64,000 bases of DNA from Agarophyton chilense (lineage: Eukaryota; Rhodophyta; Florideophyceae; Gracilariales; Gracilariaceae): contig JARGXX010000105.1 of the NCBI GenBank assembly GCA_030374765.1, positions 1,984,001 through 2,048,000 of the forward strand, read 5' to 3'. Shown piece by piece: positions 10,301-19,962 of this stretch. The notes under the pieces were generated by a model. The model was not told the DNA's origin and made no database searches. It worked only from the letters and a program-made list of their open reading frames with translations. Position 1 is the first letter of the stretch, and each line of letters starts with the position of its first letter. The position numbers were made by a program, and so were the translations under genes.

Positions 10301-12458
10301 GCTGTCGGCCTCTCGGAATATTCTTAGAGTAAGAAAAGTTGCTAACAGACCAATAATGACTGTAACAGTATTGACGAACAATAACGGAGGAACACAGGTT
10401 GCGAAGAAATATTTCGTCCACTTGGGACATCATTTGTATGACAAGGTATTTAAGGCATGTGTAGCCCATTTGAACAGCAGTGATCCAAGTCGACGAACGA
10501 GCGCAGAGTCGTCGTCTTCTGTAACCCCTGTGATGAATAAGTTTTCCAGATCTATTGGCTCTGATAACCAAGATGCACAAGCAATCGGAATCAAACGGTC
10601 TGCAGAAGGTGCAAAGACTGCGGACCCCAAGCGTTTCAAGCCCGATAGGCGTAGGCAGCTACTAGAAACTAAAGCGAAACTACTGGAGAATCTGAAGGCA
10701 GTGCGAAAGAACAAGGCGAACACGGGCGAAATAACTCGTGTCTCAACTGAAAATTCGACCACAAGGGGAGTGAATCAGCCTGGAGGGGCAGCGCTTGCTT
10801 CTGCATCAAAACCGCCAATACGTCAGGTTGTGCCGAAGACACCAAAGCCAACGATACCGAAGCAAGATATGATAAAATCTTCTAGTCTCCATGCTACGAA
10901 TGCAACCACCAAACAAGGAGAGCAGGGCGCTGAAAAGGCGAAATCGTTGCAACCAACGGTTCGTACACCATCGTTAAGTTCTGAGAAGAAAAGGAACTAT
11001 GCTGACAGACACGCACAAGCCTTGAGGAAAAAGGACGTAGATGAAGACCGGATGCAGGTTGAGTCATTGAAGGAGTCGAGGTCAAGCTCTGAAGGTGGAC
11101 AATCACTGCTTCCAGGTTCCTCTGTGATCAGGAAGAATCCAATCGGTTTGCAATCTGGACAGAAACAAGCTGAGGGAAGACGAACATTTGACGGAGAGAA
11201 GCCGACGGCTGGGAAGAGGCGATTCATGGAAAAGGAAATGGAAGTAATCGAAATTGCTCGTGCTGCTGCTATGGCACATGAACGATTAGAAACGTTGAGG
11301 GACATTGCGAGAAGTGGAAGCCGTGCAGCATCAGCGACAGGCAAGGGAGCCGTGTCGGGCGCTGTTCATGCGAGGACTTTGCCAGCTGGGAGACCCGCGT
11401 TGACGGGTATGGAGGAGGTTAAAAAGATGCGTAGTATCCTTGTGGAACTAACAATGGAAAAAGATGAAGCTTCGAAGCAGAAGTTGGTTGCGGAACAGCA
11501 GAAAGAGAAAGTGATTAAAGAAGTTGAAACTTTACAGAAAGCACTCGCTAAGGCTAACAGTGAAAATGTAGAGGGGAAGAATCAAATTGCCAAGTTGATG
11601 GAAGAACAGAAGAAAGCTGAGAACAACATGACAGACACTGTTGCTGCGCTCAAGAAGGTGGAGCGGGAGCATGATGGCGTTTGGTCAAAGATTTCGGAGA
11701 TGTTGCAGGTCGTGAAAGACGTTTTGAAGGCGGAGAAGATTGAAGAGGATGAGAAGGGGGCAAGGGAGAAACTAAGCTTGAGCCGGTGTGACCACGATAG
11801 CGTGGAGGACTTTCTTTGCCGGCTGCGCACTTTCAAGCCAAGTAGTTGGCCGGTGGAAGAGGCCGAAATTGGGGCGTTGGCTTGCGCGCGACATGGATGG
11901 TTCAATAGTGGTGTGATGGAACTCGAATCTAGCGACGGTGTTACGCTGAAGTTAGGCAATTTATTCGAAGACGTTGACCGATATTTCGAGCGAGTCGAAG
12001 AGATGAAGACGGCGCTGGTGGAGAAACATGCGTTGTTATCTGGATGGCGAGGTAAGCAATGTAAACGCGACATAGGAAAGGAGCTGCTTGGACGCAAGGA
12101 TCTTGTTAGGAATGCTGAAGGACTACGGGAACGTGGAGGGCTGAATGGGGTTAGTGGGTTTGATGAGGGCGCTAAAGAGGTTTGTGAGGTGGCGGCAGCG
12201 TGCGGGTGGCGAGCGGGGAAGGATGAGGGAGTTGTTTGTGAATGGTGTGGGATTGTTTGGAGCGACGCGCTGCATTTGAGGGAGAGTCACTACAGATTTT
12301 GTATGTTCTTCCGGGACGAGTTTGAGGTGAGGCGGAATGTAGAGCTGCTTGGACTGGACTGGGAGGTGGAGGGCGAGCGTCTGGGATGGTTTTCGGGCGC
12401 GAAAAGCGGCGATGGTGGTGATGTGGGGGGCGGGGTAGAAGCGATGGCCGAAGGGTGA
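7368..12458 (+). CDS. Large acidic coiled-coil protein with Ran-binding-like and ZC3HC1-like domains (putative nuclear-basket protein)
   Basis: A single uninterrupted frame of 1696 aa starts at an ATG in a purine-rich context (AAGAAATGT). Residues 1-650 are extremely acidic, with minisatellite-coded EGD and EERND repeats. A few FG/PF-type motifs occur at about 655-725. Residues about 920-1038 look like a Ran-binding (PH-like) domain, with KRGSLSTLRL and a TGEAKLDMF strand that parallels the RGxGxLK...TGxxRLLM pattern of RanBP1 folds. Residues about 1348-1464 form a strong coiled coil. The C-terminus (about 1470-1530) matches the C3HC/NIPA pattern: FLCRLRTFKPSSWP followed by LACARHGW. About 1603-1648 has CGW, CEWC, then an H-x4-C, as in the second BIR-like module of NIPA. 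In known biology ZC3HC1/Pml39 and the RanBD proteins Nup2/Nup50 both work at the nuclear basket, so a basket role is inferred. The zinc ligands are incomplete by eye and the RanBD match is weak. Confidence 0.72.
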   Translation: MSTEKEDAVGKAVQPDQVDNPQRDSVQPDMDPGVIDVDDDAIDVDAVVEEEENAQKGSGDEHENTTVVNIATPTSVDPGSSMSITDAQADVDVVDLEEAEEVADEVEEGDEGDEGDEGDEGDEEDEGDEGVDEDEGDDGNHRGQGEEGEERNEGAARNDDEERNYAEERDDDEERNDVEERNEGQEVEELEEEADEEERNAENELLYENIVEVTSKPHENVKDDLKEEEAKHVEFGKKVGGKTEEIKFERARKEPSVDASKGDARNLDETLSNQTSAEETEPKVPPAVAEREKEEASDDPVAHGEDAKGGERENIQASTAGVIKKAEITDSEQPSVGRKATVGMEFRVTAQVEHKSEAPRQDATGDHYEGELKSFCDTAAANSGSHADGTHVSEIIPEGMETSAEEAAIAEERGNKNGSADKAMSETVRGAAPLSLELLFERKDPIKAENEESKVGKDESPAIVTRVREADAVQDCDMKDEDAKEFENSEEQKRDDADVDEHDDMEEDRADADMELSEEEAIHELRTEGEEDSVPLISTKQSGIVSRIATDDQTADVPIVDAVQEVRHSEIQRESTEAVDMDESTHHEGTNESTQSQGKDTFKSSCLTKDSDDQTSIAALAKDINGSTQKGDNEVVTHVQSDGNVPCDGDSLPSASPFGKKNGVDIAPNEPSEGLGGSPSMNLTAPLFGMRPSGFPSQPVSFRTPPSFQRTSLSPNARPFIPAAHREAIRNAALQAVPLKDENASDGTPEFAVKAGDEEPTDASLSQEKEKTEHNQLFSPQQTSATVQLKSDGTEPPHPVPDPFLYAPTADLKPVKHTGSEEKVASKDIVQTVAPIPPPSTNESKQLFAPKAPTLKVRKDKITKPSSKPSGKKVTFSLSQPRVAERVESHAPPPKPESTAASESGQEGRLEEQKLKEEKNDDGFMYEVNHVPLSVRIGNGNVIKRGSLSTLRLAVVKTGEAKLDMFKEGASSLLLFESLSASRNILRVRKVANRPIMTVTVLTNNNGGTQVAKKYFVHLGHHLYDKVFKACVAHLNSSDPSRRTSAESSSSVTPVMNKFSRSIGSDNQDAQAIGIKRSAEGAKTADPKRFKPDRRRQLLETKAKLLENLKAVRKNKANTGEITRVSTENSTTRGVNQPGGAALASASKPPIRQVVPKTPKPTIPKQDMIKSSSLHATNATTKQGEQGAEKAKSLQPTVRTPSLSSEKKRNYADRHAQALRKKDVDEDRMQVESLKESRSSSEGGQSLLPGSSVIRKNPIGLQSGQKQAEGRRTFDGEKPTAGKRRFMEKEMEVIEIARAAAMAHERLETLRDIARSGSRAASATGKGAVSGAVHARTLPAGRPALTGMEEVKKMRSILVELTMEKDEASKQKLVAEQQKEKVIKEVETLQKALAKANSENVEGKNQIAKLMEEQKKAENNMTDTVAALKKVEREHDGVWSKISEMLQVVKDVLKAEKIEEDEKGAREKLSLSRCDHDSVEDFLCRLRTFKPSSWPVEEAEIGALACARHGWFNSGVMELESSDGVTLKLGNLFEDVDRYFERVEEMKTALVEKHALLSGWRGKQCKRDIGKELLGRKDLVRNAEGLRERGGLNGVSGFDEGAKEVCEVAAACGWRAGKDEGVVCEWCGIVWSDALHLRESHYRFCMFFRDEFEVRRNVELLGLDWEVEGERLGWFSGAKSGDGGDVGGGVEAMAEG
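7689..7930 (+). repeat. Coding minisatellites in the acidic N-terminus
   Basis: About five 9-bp units of the GAGGGAGAT type (7689-7765) are followed by GAAGAGCGAAACGA-like 15-30-bp units (about 7813-7930). All stay in frame and encode Glu/Asp/Gly and EERND repeats. Length variation between strains is likely. Confidence 0.75.
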
Positions 12459-13199
12459 AATGGCCGAGCGCACATGTTGCGGCTTGAGGAGAGATGCGGA
12501 TAAAGCGTGTTTATGTCCTTATTCGGCCAATTGGGACGCCGCTCGTGCCTATGTTGAGTATGGATGCCACTCCGTCTCTTGCCTCTGATTCTCTTCACTG
12601 ATCGACTGCATCCTCTTCACGCTCCTTGAGCCTAGAAGTACTGTCCAAAAGGGATCCATCTGCGCTACAGTTCTCATCACTAACAGCTTACCAATATCAG
12701 TCTTAACCGACGTGTCTATCTTCAAAACTATTCGGGGTGGTCATGCTCTTTGAGTTGAGCACGTGTACCAAGCGCTTGTTGCAACAGATGCAACTACGTC
12801 GTTATGATAGTCGGCGTTCCGAACAGTTAGGCACCCAGCACGTTGCACTGATTTTTCCTAGTTGCTCACAGACTAAATTGGTATTCTTTATCGCGGCGTA
12901 AAAGAAAGATCATCGCGAATTTGATCCATGAAACTGAGGTTTTGGTTTGGACACTTGTCTATACGACCGCTGGCCTCATATTAGGCCAAACTGTAAATTT
13001 AGGGATGTTGACGATACGGAGTCTGGAGGGGCTATCAATATCACCACTGCTCCAAGAGCTTTTTGATTACCTTTGGTTCTTTCGTTTACAAGTTGTGTGA
13101 CAGTGTTCAGCAGCAATTATTCTTCATGATTATGTTGCGGGGCATCAATCCCAAGCGAGGAACAATGCTTTCCCTCTGTGGGGCAAGGAAACGTGGATT
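12459..13199. other. Intergenic, no gene seen
   Basis: About 740 bp without a supported reading frame, RNA gene or repeat. It separates the basket-like gene from the gag-like frame, which ends at 13,200 on the other strand. Confidence 0.5.
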
Positions 13200-14336
13200 T
13201 CAACTGTCATGCATCTTCGTATTCCCCACCTGAACAGCCTCGATACTGGTACCGTGAAACCCCTTGCTAGTCAAGGCATCAGCAAGTTTAACTTTGGCAG
13301 TAACCGCATCCGCAATAGCATCTGCGAACGAAACCTTGAACAGAATACAATGCTTTTCAACATTCAAGATGCGAGCATTGTCGATCCTTCCCTTGCCAAT
13401 CTTAACTTTCGATGATTTCCGATTGTATCTCTTTCGCATTGCGCGCTTGAAATAAAATTTCTTCTCTTTTTTCGTGGAGTTTGGACAATCTTTCAATCGA
13501 TGTCTCTGTCCGAAACACTTTTCTTTATTCCAACAAAGTGGAGTTATTACCTTGCTCACCCAATCCACAGCGATTCCACATGGCACCGAAAGTTCAGTGC
13601 CTTCTTCAGGTTTCCGAATATTTGTCTGACAAGAGGAGTCTTCTTCTATTTCCATTCCCACCACCACCTCGCTCTTTCTAATGTCCTTAATGTGGTTTGG
13701 TTCTTCGTATCCTTCCTTTTCGCTTGTTTCAGCTTCTTGTACCAGTCTTCGAATGAAATCGTAAAAGTGGTTGTAGTGACAGCCATTCTTCTTTTCACTG
13801 CGCAAAACCTTAATCATTCTCTCCTGTAACACAAAAGGTCTCGTGCGCTCTCTGATATGCTTGGTGGCAGTTAGTGGGCACTTTTCCAGCACACCTTGAT
13901 ATCCTTCTCCACAAAGAGCCGTTTCATAATCAATAACGAGCTGCCAGATTCGAGTTTTGCAGTCCTTGATGGTCATATCCATTTTAACGTTCCTTACCAT
14001 ATGTTCAATTTCGTCAAAGCGAAGACTAACAAAGTTGACTATTGTGCGTTCAATAAGTGCTTTCAGCATGTCATCCGTGAGTTGTTCGCTGTTTGTCCTA
14101 GATACCAGCTGTGCCTTGCACAATGTTTTCATCACGGAGTCCGATACGGTTGATTTGAGAGAAACGATGGACAATTCTCTCTGTGAACTCTCGTTTTTCT
14201 CGCGTATGAGCTGCTCGTATTCGTCTCGTCGTCGCAAAAACGTTCTGATTAACGCCGTATCAATATTGCATAGACGTGGAGCTTCCACTTCGTGAATGCT
14301 CGTTTGCGCCATTATGGAAAGGTTATCGTCCATCAT
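13200..14336 (-). mobile_element. Orphan retrotransposon gag-like frame
   Basis: One open frame of 378 codons resembles LTR-retrotransposon gag proteins. The N-terminal third carries the ALIRTFLRRRDEYEQLI signature typical of a gag family common in algae and oomycetes. A single Cys/His cluster (CWNKEKCFGQRHRLKDC, about residue 268 on) resembles a nucleocapsid knuckle. After it comes a basic stretch and a beta-rich tail that looks like the start of a retropepsin region. I recognise no pol region or LTR next to it, so it is an isolated fossil fragment, or a gag frame that has been kept. Its age cannot be judged without a second copy. Confidence 0.55.
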
Positions 14337-17197
14337 TTCCTCAGACGCGATAGGTGAAACGCTTATCCCACAGAATGTGGCGACAGCTTTCGCGGAAAGC
14401 CATACATGAGAATGTCAAAGTTGCAAATCTTGGGCAGACAGAAGAACTTGCCCCGAATGAAGAGTCAAGCAAGGCAGCGCTCCGATATCGTTATGATTCA
14501 ATTCTTGGAGTTGCCCTTCCAGAGGTACGACCTTTCCCAGCCAGACGATCGACGAAAAGGGGCGTGGGGATATGGGAGAATATTAGAGGGCAACTGATTG
14601 CAAACGAAGAGATCCGCGCATGTGGCGGTCGCCCACGCTTGCTTGGGATTAAAAGCTGCAGCAATCAAGCTAAGAGACCATCACCACGGAGCATGTCGCG
14701 TAAAATACTTGCGAAAGACAGTTCTGCCAAATACTCTGCCATCCTATTTGTCCATTTGTTGTAATGATACAATGAGCAAGTTTCAACGTTTTCTGAAAGG
14801 TCGGGTTTAGATGGAGATGGCTTCGAATGGCGGAGTGGAGAGAGTATATATTGAGTTCTAATTCATTCACGTCCCGAAAAGATGAGAAAGAAGGACCGGA
14901 GACACGAGAGTATCATTTTGGTGTGTGACGATGTGTTTGGAGAGCTGTAGGAGGCTGTAGGCCAGCGGTGTGAATAATCTGTTGGGGATGGGATTGCTTA
15001 GCTTCCTTGCAATCTTGTGATTAATTGCTGAGCACATTCCCGTCCCCCATCAGATTGCAATCCCTTTCTTAAACGTGCAATCCTGATTTCAATCTATGAC
15101 CTCAACGCAATCCCAAGTCCCATCTACCAGTTCTACGGTATCTCTTCTACCCGTCACCTTTTCATTTCGATATTTTGCCAGCATTATAGTGGGCCAACCT
15201 CTTCCTACTGCTTTGAAGGCTCAAAAACGTTTTAACAAGCTCTACATCCCAAAACCTATGAGTACAGTTGATGGGTTGCAATCTTGCAATCTCATAGGAG
15301 AAGTGCACGGAGAGCGCTCATCATATTGCAATCTCTTTCAAAACAAAAATATCCGATTGCAATCCTTGGAATGGCCATCAGATTGCAATTTCATCAACTG
15401 CAACACACTCCTGCTATAGGCTGGTCATGTGATTTGATCTCCCAGACGTCACTGGATTAAATGAAGAGTTTTGTCATGGACCTATTGACCTCTCAACTCA
15501 TTACGTACAGAGTCTCATCGTGGTGTGCTCGTTCGTCCACCAATAAAAGTGCAGAGGATGGGCAGATGAGAAGGAACGACTGATGAGAATTCGAGAAACA
15601 TTGGTGGCGAATTTCTCTTCCAGAGGATGAAATCTTGGGGACCTAACTCCCTTCCTCTATTTGAAGGGTTTCTTTGTTAGTGTGCCACGGCCAGCTGCGT
15701 ATGATAATGATTAACTACACGCCACTTGTCGCACGAATTGTCGAGGTCTCCCCCTAAACTCTTGTGTACAAAAAGGTAGATAAATGTTTTTTATTTGAAG
15801 AAATGACTTCGTTGATAGACTCGCACGGGCTGCGCTCGATTCAACTGTGGAAAGTCAGATTCAAGTACGGATAGATTTCTCCGGCATTTGTAGGCGACTG
15901 AGAGTATCGAGTGGCTTGAAGTATTTACTTGCATCGATCCCTGAAAAGTTCTAGAAATTGGTGACCCAACGTCAAGCTGAAGTTGCGCTTTCACAGGTTG
16001 TTGTTGGGCACAAGTTATCGTTACACCTTTTTGGATCGGTGAAGACTGGGAAGTGGTTGATATGCAATTGTAAACCAGTATGTATTAAGGTGTCTGAAAC
16101 AGGCACTGTCAAGAATGTTGTGTTTATCTTCTGTTTACGAACGTCAAGGTCTTGGTTTAGAAGAATTTATCATCAAGTGGCCTGATAGAGTGTTGGCCTT
16201 TTTAGTGACGAATGTTTCTTCCAAAAGTAACGTTCTTTGCTACACATTAATAGAACGTAGCATGCCCGCAAAAGAGAGAGATATGTCAAGGAGATACGTG
16301 AAGTGTTGGTGAATTCTGCTAAGATGACTGCAACCAGAAACTCGAAGAGTCAAAGTCGGAAGTATTGACGGCTTCGTACATCAGCACCAAGGATAGATTA
16401 TTTTAGTGTGACAAGTGCAAGTCGTTCTGGCTTGAAACAGGTAGGCCTTGGAGCGACTCAACGATCTTTTCTAGTTGCAGGACCATTCTTTACTATATTC
16501 GTTCTTGGCGGTGCTGCATAGCTTGACAACAGACATCGCAACACGATTTAGCTTCTACAGACACGTCGCCATTGGCAAAGGCAGGACTTTTGTCCGAAGA
16601 AGAGCTGGAAGCACCAATGCTGTGTGAAGAAATAGAACTGTAATCAGATTAGACATTTGATTTCTATGTCTCTTTTTACGGGCGTACATGTGGGCTTGTT
16701 TCATTATTCTTTCTACATCACATTGCGATGAGGGCCTCCCTCAACATTTTTGCTAAGATTATCGACCTTCGTTTCGGGTTTGTGCTGGCATAGAATAATC
16801 GTTGGAACAAAGTTTTCACAAACACGAATGTGGTGTCAAAATATGCAAGTCTGCCTACATTTTTCTGCTGAAGAAGCGGTTAAACGAGCCACCTTTCATG
16901 GCCGCGCTGTAAAACCCATGCAGACTTTCTGATTGCAAGTTTTTGTGTTTAAGCGATTTCTTCAGAACGACTGTTTTCGCAATAGTTTCATTTAGAGTAT
17001 AGGTGGTAGAACGATGCAGCCTCAAGTGATGATCACGTGGAATATTATTCTAAATCTATGCTGAAGATTAAAATGGTTCAAAAGACGTTGGACCCAATAT
17101 CCTCGTTTGCATAAAAGCGGAATGAACCAAGCCTGCATTGAATACGATTGCATGGAACGTGCTACGAAATGATTTCAACGACGAGTTCGCAACGCTT
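14337..17197. other. Gene-poor region
   Basis: About 2.9 kb with no supported gene. Open frames are short and overlap on both strands. The only structure I see is the GATTGCAAT cluster at 15,045-15,390. Confidence 0.5.
15045..15390. repeat. Cluster of GATTGCAAT-like motifs
   Basis: At least seven copies of (G)ATTGCAAT or its shorter form TTGCAAT/TGCAATC occur in about 350 bp, for example near 15,052, 15,078, 15,108, 15,278, 15,288, 15,334, 15,356 and 15,380. Spacing is irregular, so it is not a simple tandem repeat. The core is a near-palindrome and resembles C/EBP-type half-sites. It could be a binding-site cluster or the wreck of a degenerate satellite. Confidence 0.5.
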
Positions 17198-17770
17198 TCA
17201 CTCGGTTTCAGGTTCTATAAAGCTGGAATGCTTACAAATTCCAATGGAATGCTTTCCGCGATTTTTCTGCACCGTCTTCTTGGGTTTCTGTGTCCAATTT
17301 TGGGGCTCTGTGTCTTTTTCTGTGTTGCTGTGCGAAGCGGAATCATAGTCTCGAATTAGTGTAGCACTGTGACTTTGGCCCTCATCGGGGTTCTTGGGTT
17401 GGGTTATGTTTGGCATCTCGGTTTTGGGAGGGTCTCTACGGGTTTGTTGATCCTCTGCGTATGTTTCATTAGGCACTGTTTCCTGAGGGCGTGTCTGGGA
17501 GGCGTCACGCTTTTGTCGGTGAATGTGGATAAGGTCTGCCATTTCATCTTCAAGTTCATACGAGTGGTGCAGAATGTCGCGTTCAATTTCTTCCAGTTGT
17601 ACCATGACTTCACTTCGGGTAAGCAATGACGAAAGTCGTCCTTTTACCTCAATTTGCTCCAGAAGCTTGTCCTGTGTGCTTCGCAGTTGTTTAATACCAG
17701 CTTCTACGTCCTGGTTTGTTTTTTTCAAAAGCATCTTAATGTGCGGGATTTCGTTTTCCAGACTGCTCAT
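17198..17770 (-). CDS. Small coiled-coil protein, unknown function
   Basis: A 190-aa frame with an ATG start. Residues 1-85 have a heptad-like pattern of Leu, Ile and Met with many Glu and Lys, and so should form a helical coiled coil. Residues 90-190 are polar, rich in Pro, Thr, Gln and Asn, and probably disordered. No membrane segment or signal peptide is visible and I recognise no family. It lies downstream of, and on the same strand as, the NmrA-like gene, about 480 bp away. The coiled-coil half with a clean ATG supports it being real, but no homology can be stated. Confidence 0.5.
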   Translation of the reverse strand: MSSLENEIPHIKMLLKKTNQDVEAGIKQLRSTQDKLLEQIEVKGRLSSLLTRSEVMVQLEEIERDILHHSYELEDEMADLIHIHRQKRDASQTRPQETVPNETYAEDQQTRRDPPKTEMPNITQPKNPDEGQSHSATLIRDYDSASHSNTEKDTEPQNWTQKPKKTVQKNRGKHSIGICKHSSFIEPETE

Positions 17771-18250
17771 GGTTGAGTGGACTGCGGGCCCGGGCTTTTC
17801 TTCTTCGAAATGACAGCAGAACTAGGTTAGTGAGGCAGGTATGGCCGGATTTGGGCTTATGTGGGTATCTACGCCGTCGTCGTCGTCGTTTTGAATCGGT
17901 AAAAGCGCCTCGACAAATGTAGAAACGTTTACATTGAGATAGTAAGTGGAAAGAAAGTGGCCAATGAAGTACAGGCTCCAAATTCAAGCCCAGACACCAT
18001 TGACGGCAGTAACCTGACATACGGCTTGAAGCTGACCATCGCACAGAACGTGTTTCAAGGTGGCGTACGCTTTTGCCGCGTACCGATCCTTTTTTTGCCC
18101 TGTATCGTTCAAGCACCAACATGGGAAAGCAGTCAAGGGCAAGAACGGATTCAAAGCGCCTCGTACAAGCAGCATGTAGCTGACGAACGGAGCATGAGTA
18201 GAAAAAGGGTGCCCGAGTTGGCAAGGTTTAAATCAAGCGATGATTCGTTC
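17771..18250. other. Intergenic, no gene seen
   Basis: It separates two genes on the minus strand. A short run of CGTCGT trinucleotides lies near 17,874-17,890. Nothing else is supported. Confidence 0.45.
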
Positions 18251-18925
18251 TCACGGGGCGGCGGTGATATTGACAGAATTGCCAAAATGCTGAGCGCCAT
18301 CGAAAATCTGGGTGATGATCCAATCGGCCAAATCTCGTCTGTCAGTCTTTGAACTGGGGGTCTTTTTCTGGCCGTCAAACAAAAGCAGTTGCTTGCCGGG
18401 ATGACCATCAATGAGATTTGTGGGTCTAACGATGAGCAAACTTTGCTTCTTGTGCTCAAAGGCTTGGTTGAAACATTCCTCCTGACCATCATGATCCCTC
18501 AGTACATTTCGCAGCATGTGGCCGACAAACATACCAATTCCGAAACCCATCTTGATGGAAGACCCGCCGGCGCCAAGGCTGGAGACGACGACGACGTTGA
18601 CGTCACGAGCAGTATTCTCAATTGCTTGCACGATAGCTTTTGCCGAATCGGTACGTAAAGTGGACACGGAAAGGTCATTAGGAACGCCAATGGCGACGAC
18701 GAGATGCGTGGCGTCCGAAGCGGCGAGTGCGGCGCGCACTTGGTCGGTTTGAAGAGCATCTCCCTTTTGCACTGAGGCGCATTTGGCGGCGACGGCGGGA
18801 GGAAGTGAGTCGGGGTTGCGCACAAAGGCGTGAACTATTGGAGCGGGTTCATGGGCCAACGCGGCTTGGATCAGATTTTGTCCGGTGCGACCATTGGCGC
18901 CAATGATGAGGATGGACGGAACCAT
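18251..18925 (-). CDS. NmrA-like / atypical SDR NAD(P)-binding protein
   Basis: The protein is 224 aa when started at the ATG at 18,925. An open frame runs further upstream, but that extension is Cys/His-rich and unlike the family. Residues 4-15 read SILIIGANGRTG, the glycine-rich NAD(P) loop of atypical short-chain dehydrogenases (GxxGxxG). VVAIG and VVVVSSLGAGG follow as the expected beta-4 and beta-5 strands, and IVRPTNLIDG is the typical RPxxL motif near the C-terminal half. Members of this family (NmrA, biliverdin reductase B-like, HSCARG) bind NAD(P)H and act as reductases or redox sensors; the substrate cannot be read from sequence. The gene once faced the gene at 43,203 across a short divergent spacer, which the 24-kb transposon block now splits. 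Confidence 0.82.
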   Translation of the reverse strand: MVPSILIIGANGRTGQNLIQAALAHEPAPIVHAFVRNPDSLPPAVAAKCASVQKGDALQTDQVRAALAASDATHLVVAIGVPNDLSVSTLRTDSAKAIVQAIENTARDVNVVVVSSLGAGGSSIKMGFGIGMFVGHMLRNVLRDHDGQEECFNQAFEHKKQSLLIVRPTNLIDGHPGKQLLLFDGQKKTPSSKTDRRDLADWIITQIFDGAQHFGNSVNITAAP

Positions 18926-19128
18926 GACGGAAGTTATGCACAGCGGCGGGTTGGCGCGATGGTGGAGATGGCGAAGATTGGCGGCTGCGGGAAGGAGGTG
19001 GTGATCACAACACACAAGCAGAGGAACTGTAAACGCGTGTGACGTATGCGGCGCGTAATATGCGCCCGAAAGTGCCCACTGGTTGCATAGACACGAACCA
19101 ATCACGTCTATAGTTCAACACAATTCTA
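18926..19128 (-). promoter_or_regulatory. Left half of a split divergent promoter region
   Basis: These 203 bp lie between the NmrA-like start codon and the transposon target copy. With 43,001-43,202 they would form a spacer of about 405 bp between two divergent genes. No core promoter element is evident. Confidence 0.45.
19121..19128. repeat. 8-bp target duplication, left copy
   Basis: CAATTCTA directly precedes the left TIR; the same 8 bp follow the right TIR at 42,993-43,000. Target duplications of 8-11 bp are typical of Mutator-like elements. Confidence 0.93.
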
Positions 19129-19292
19129 GGCAGGAGGCCAATCGACACGGCGTCGCCGACGTCGGACTTCTGACCAATCAGAAAGCTAGGTTCAGATCTC
19201 CGTACCTTGCAAATCAGCTCGTTTAGGCCGATCCGCTCTCCACCTATAGAAAGACTAGGCTCAAACATTGCCGCAACTCCCCACAGCGATGT
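19129..19292 (+). repeat. MULE left terminal inverted repeat
   Basis: 164 bp starting GGCAGGAGGCCAATCG and ending CACAGCGATGT. It is the exact reverse complement of 42,829-42,992. Sequence similarity stops abruptly at both inner ends. Confidence 0.95.
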
Positions 19293-19608
19293 AAATGTTC
19301 AAACGTCTTGCCACATCAATTTGCGCGCCAAAACGACCCTGGTAGACGATGATCGGTCTCCATTACTAGTTTTTGCGCTTTTTCCTTGACAATTCGACTC
19401 CATCGCATGACCATTGTATGTTCTCCTGACAGGTTTCAATCTTGCTATATGTTCATTATCGATGCAATATTCAGAAAATTGTTACCATAACATCTCTGAT
19501 ATTCATAAACGTTTACGAGTAAGTCAAAACACAATCGATGCCGCGCAAGCAATACCACATGTTTTCTTTATTCTAACCTCCCGGAATGTGTTATACTCAG
19601 CGTGAGCT

Positions 19609-19962
19609 ATGAACACCGTAGAAAACCTTCTTTCAAACGATCCAAATCAGAATGTATCGAAGATTTGTAGGACGTTTTATGCGAATTTCAAACGGTTTGG
19701 GAAACTGGATATCGAAGACAATGCAAAGAGATTTCGCATTGTTCATCGTCATGTATATAAGATCGTGGACGCCGAAAAACTAGAGCCTGTTCCGATTTCC
19801 TTCGTTCACAGCTCTCAGAACGCATCTTTATTATTTTCTGATCTTATTACAGCTGCTTTGATGGACATGAAGCCTGCAAAAGGCGTATGTTTTTGTACTT
19901 GTGACACAGGAGTACTTCTGTCATCTTATGCTTCACGTTTGAAAAACAGTCCTTCCAGTAGA
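19609..19962 (+). pseudogene. MULE C48 protease gene, 5' part
   Basis: 118 codons from an ATG at 19,609 to the E1 insertion point. The protein is mixed alpha/beta, with Cys residues near its end, and has no assigned domain of its own. The last codon ends exactly at 19,962. The next bases of the original gene resume at 29,484 in the same frame, after one copy of the GTAGA duplication. This is a DNA-transposon gene split by a younger retroelement. The continuation carries the protease motifs. Confidence 0.75.

Noticed and set aside
17736-18224. 162-codon minus-strand frame between the coiled-coil and NmrA-like genes
   Set aside because: It overlaps the start of the coiled-coil gene, contains a poly-Arg run coded by a CGT repeat and shows no domain.
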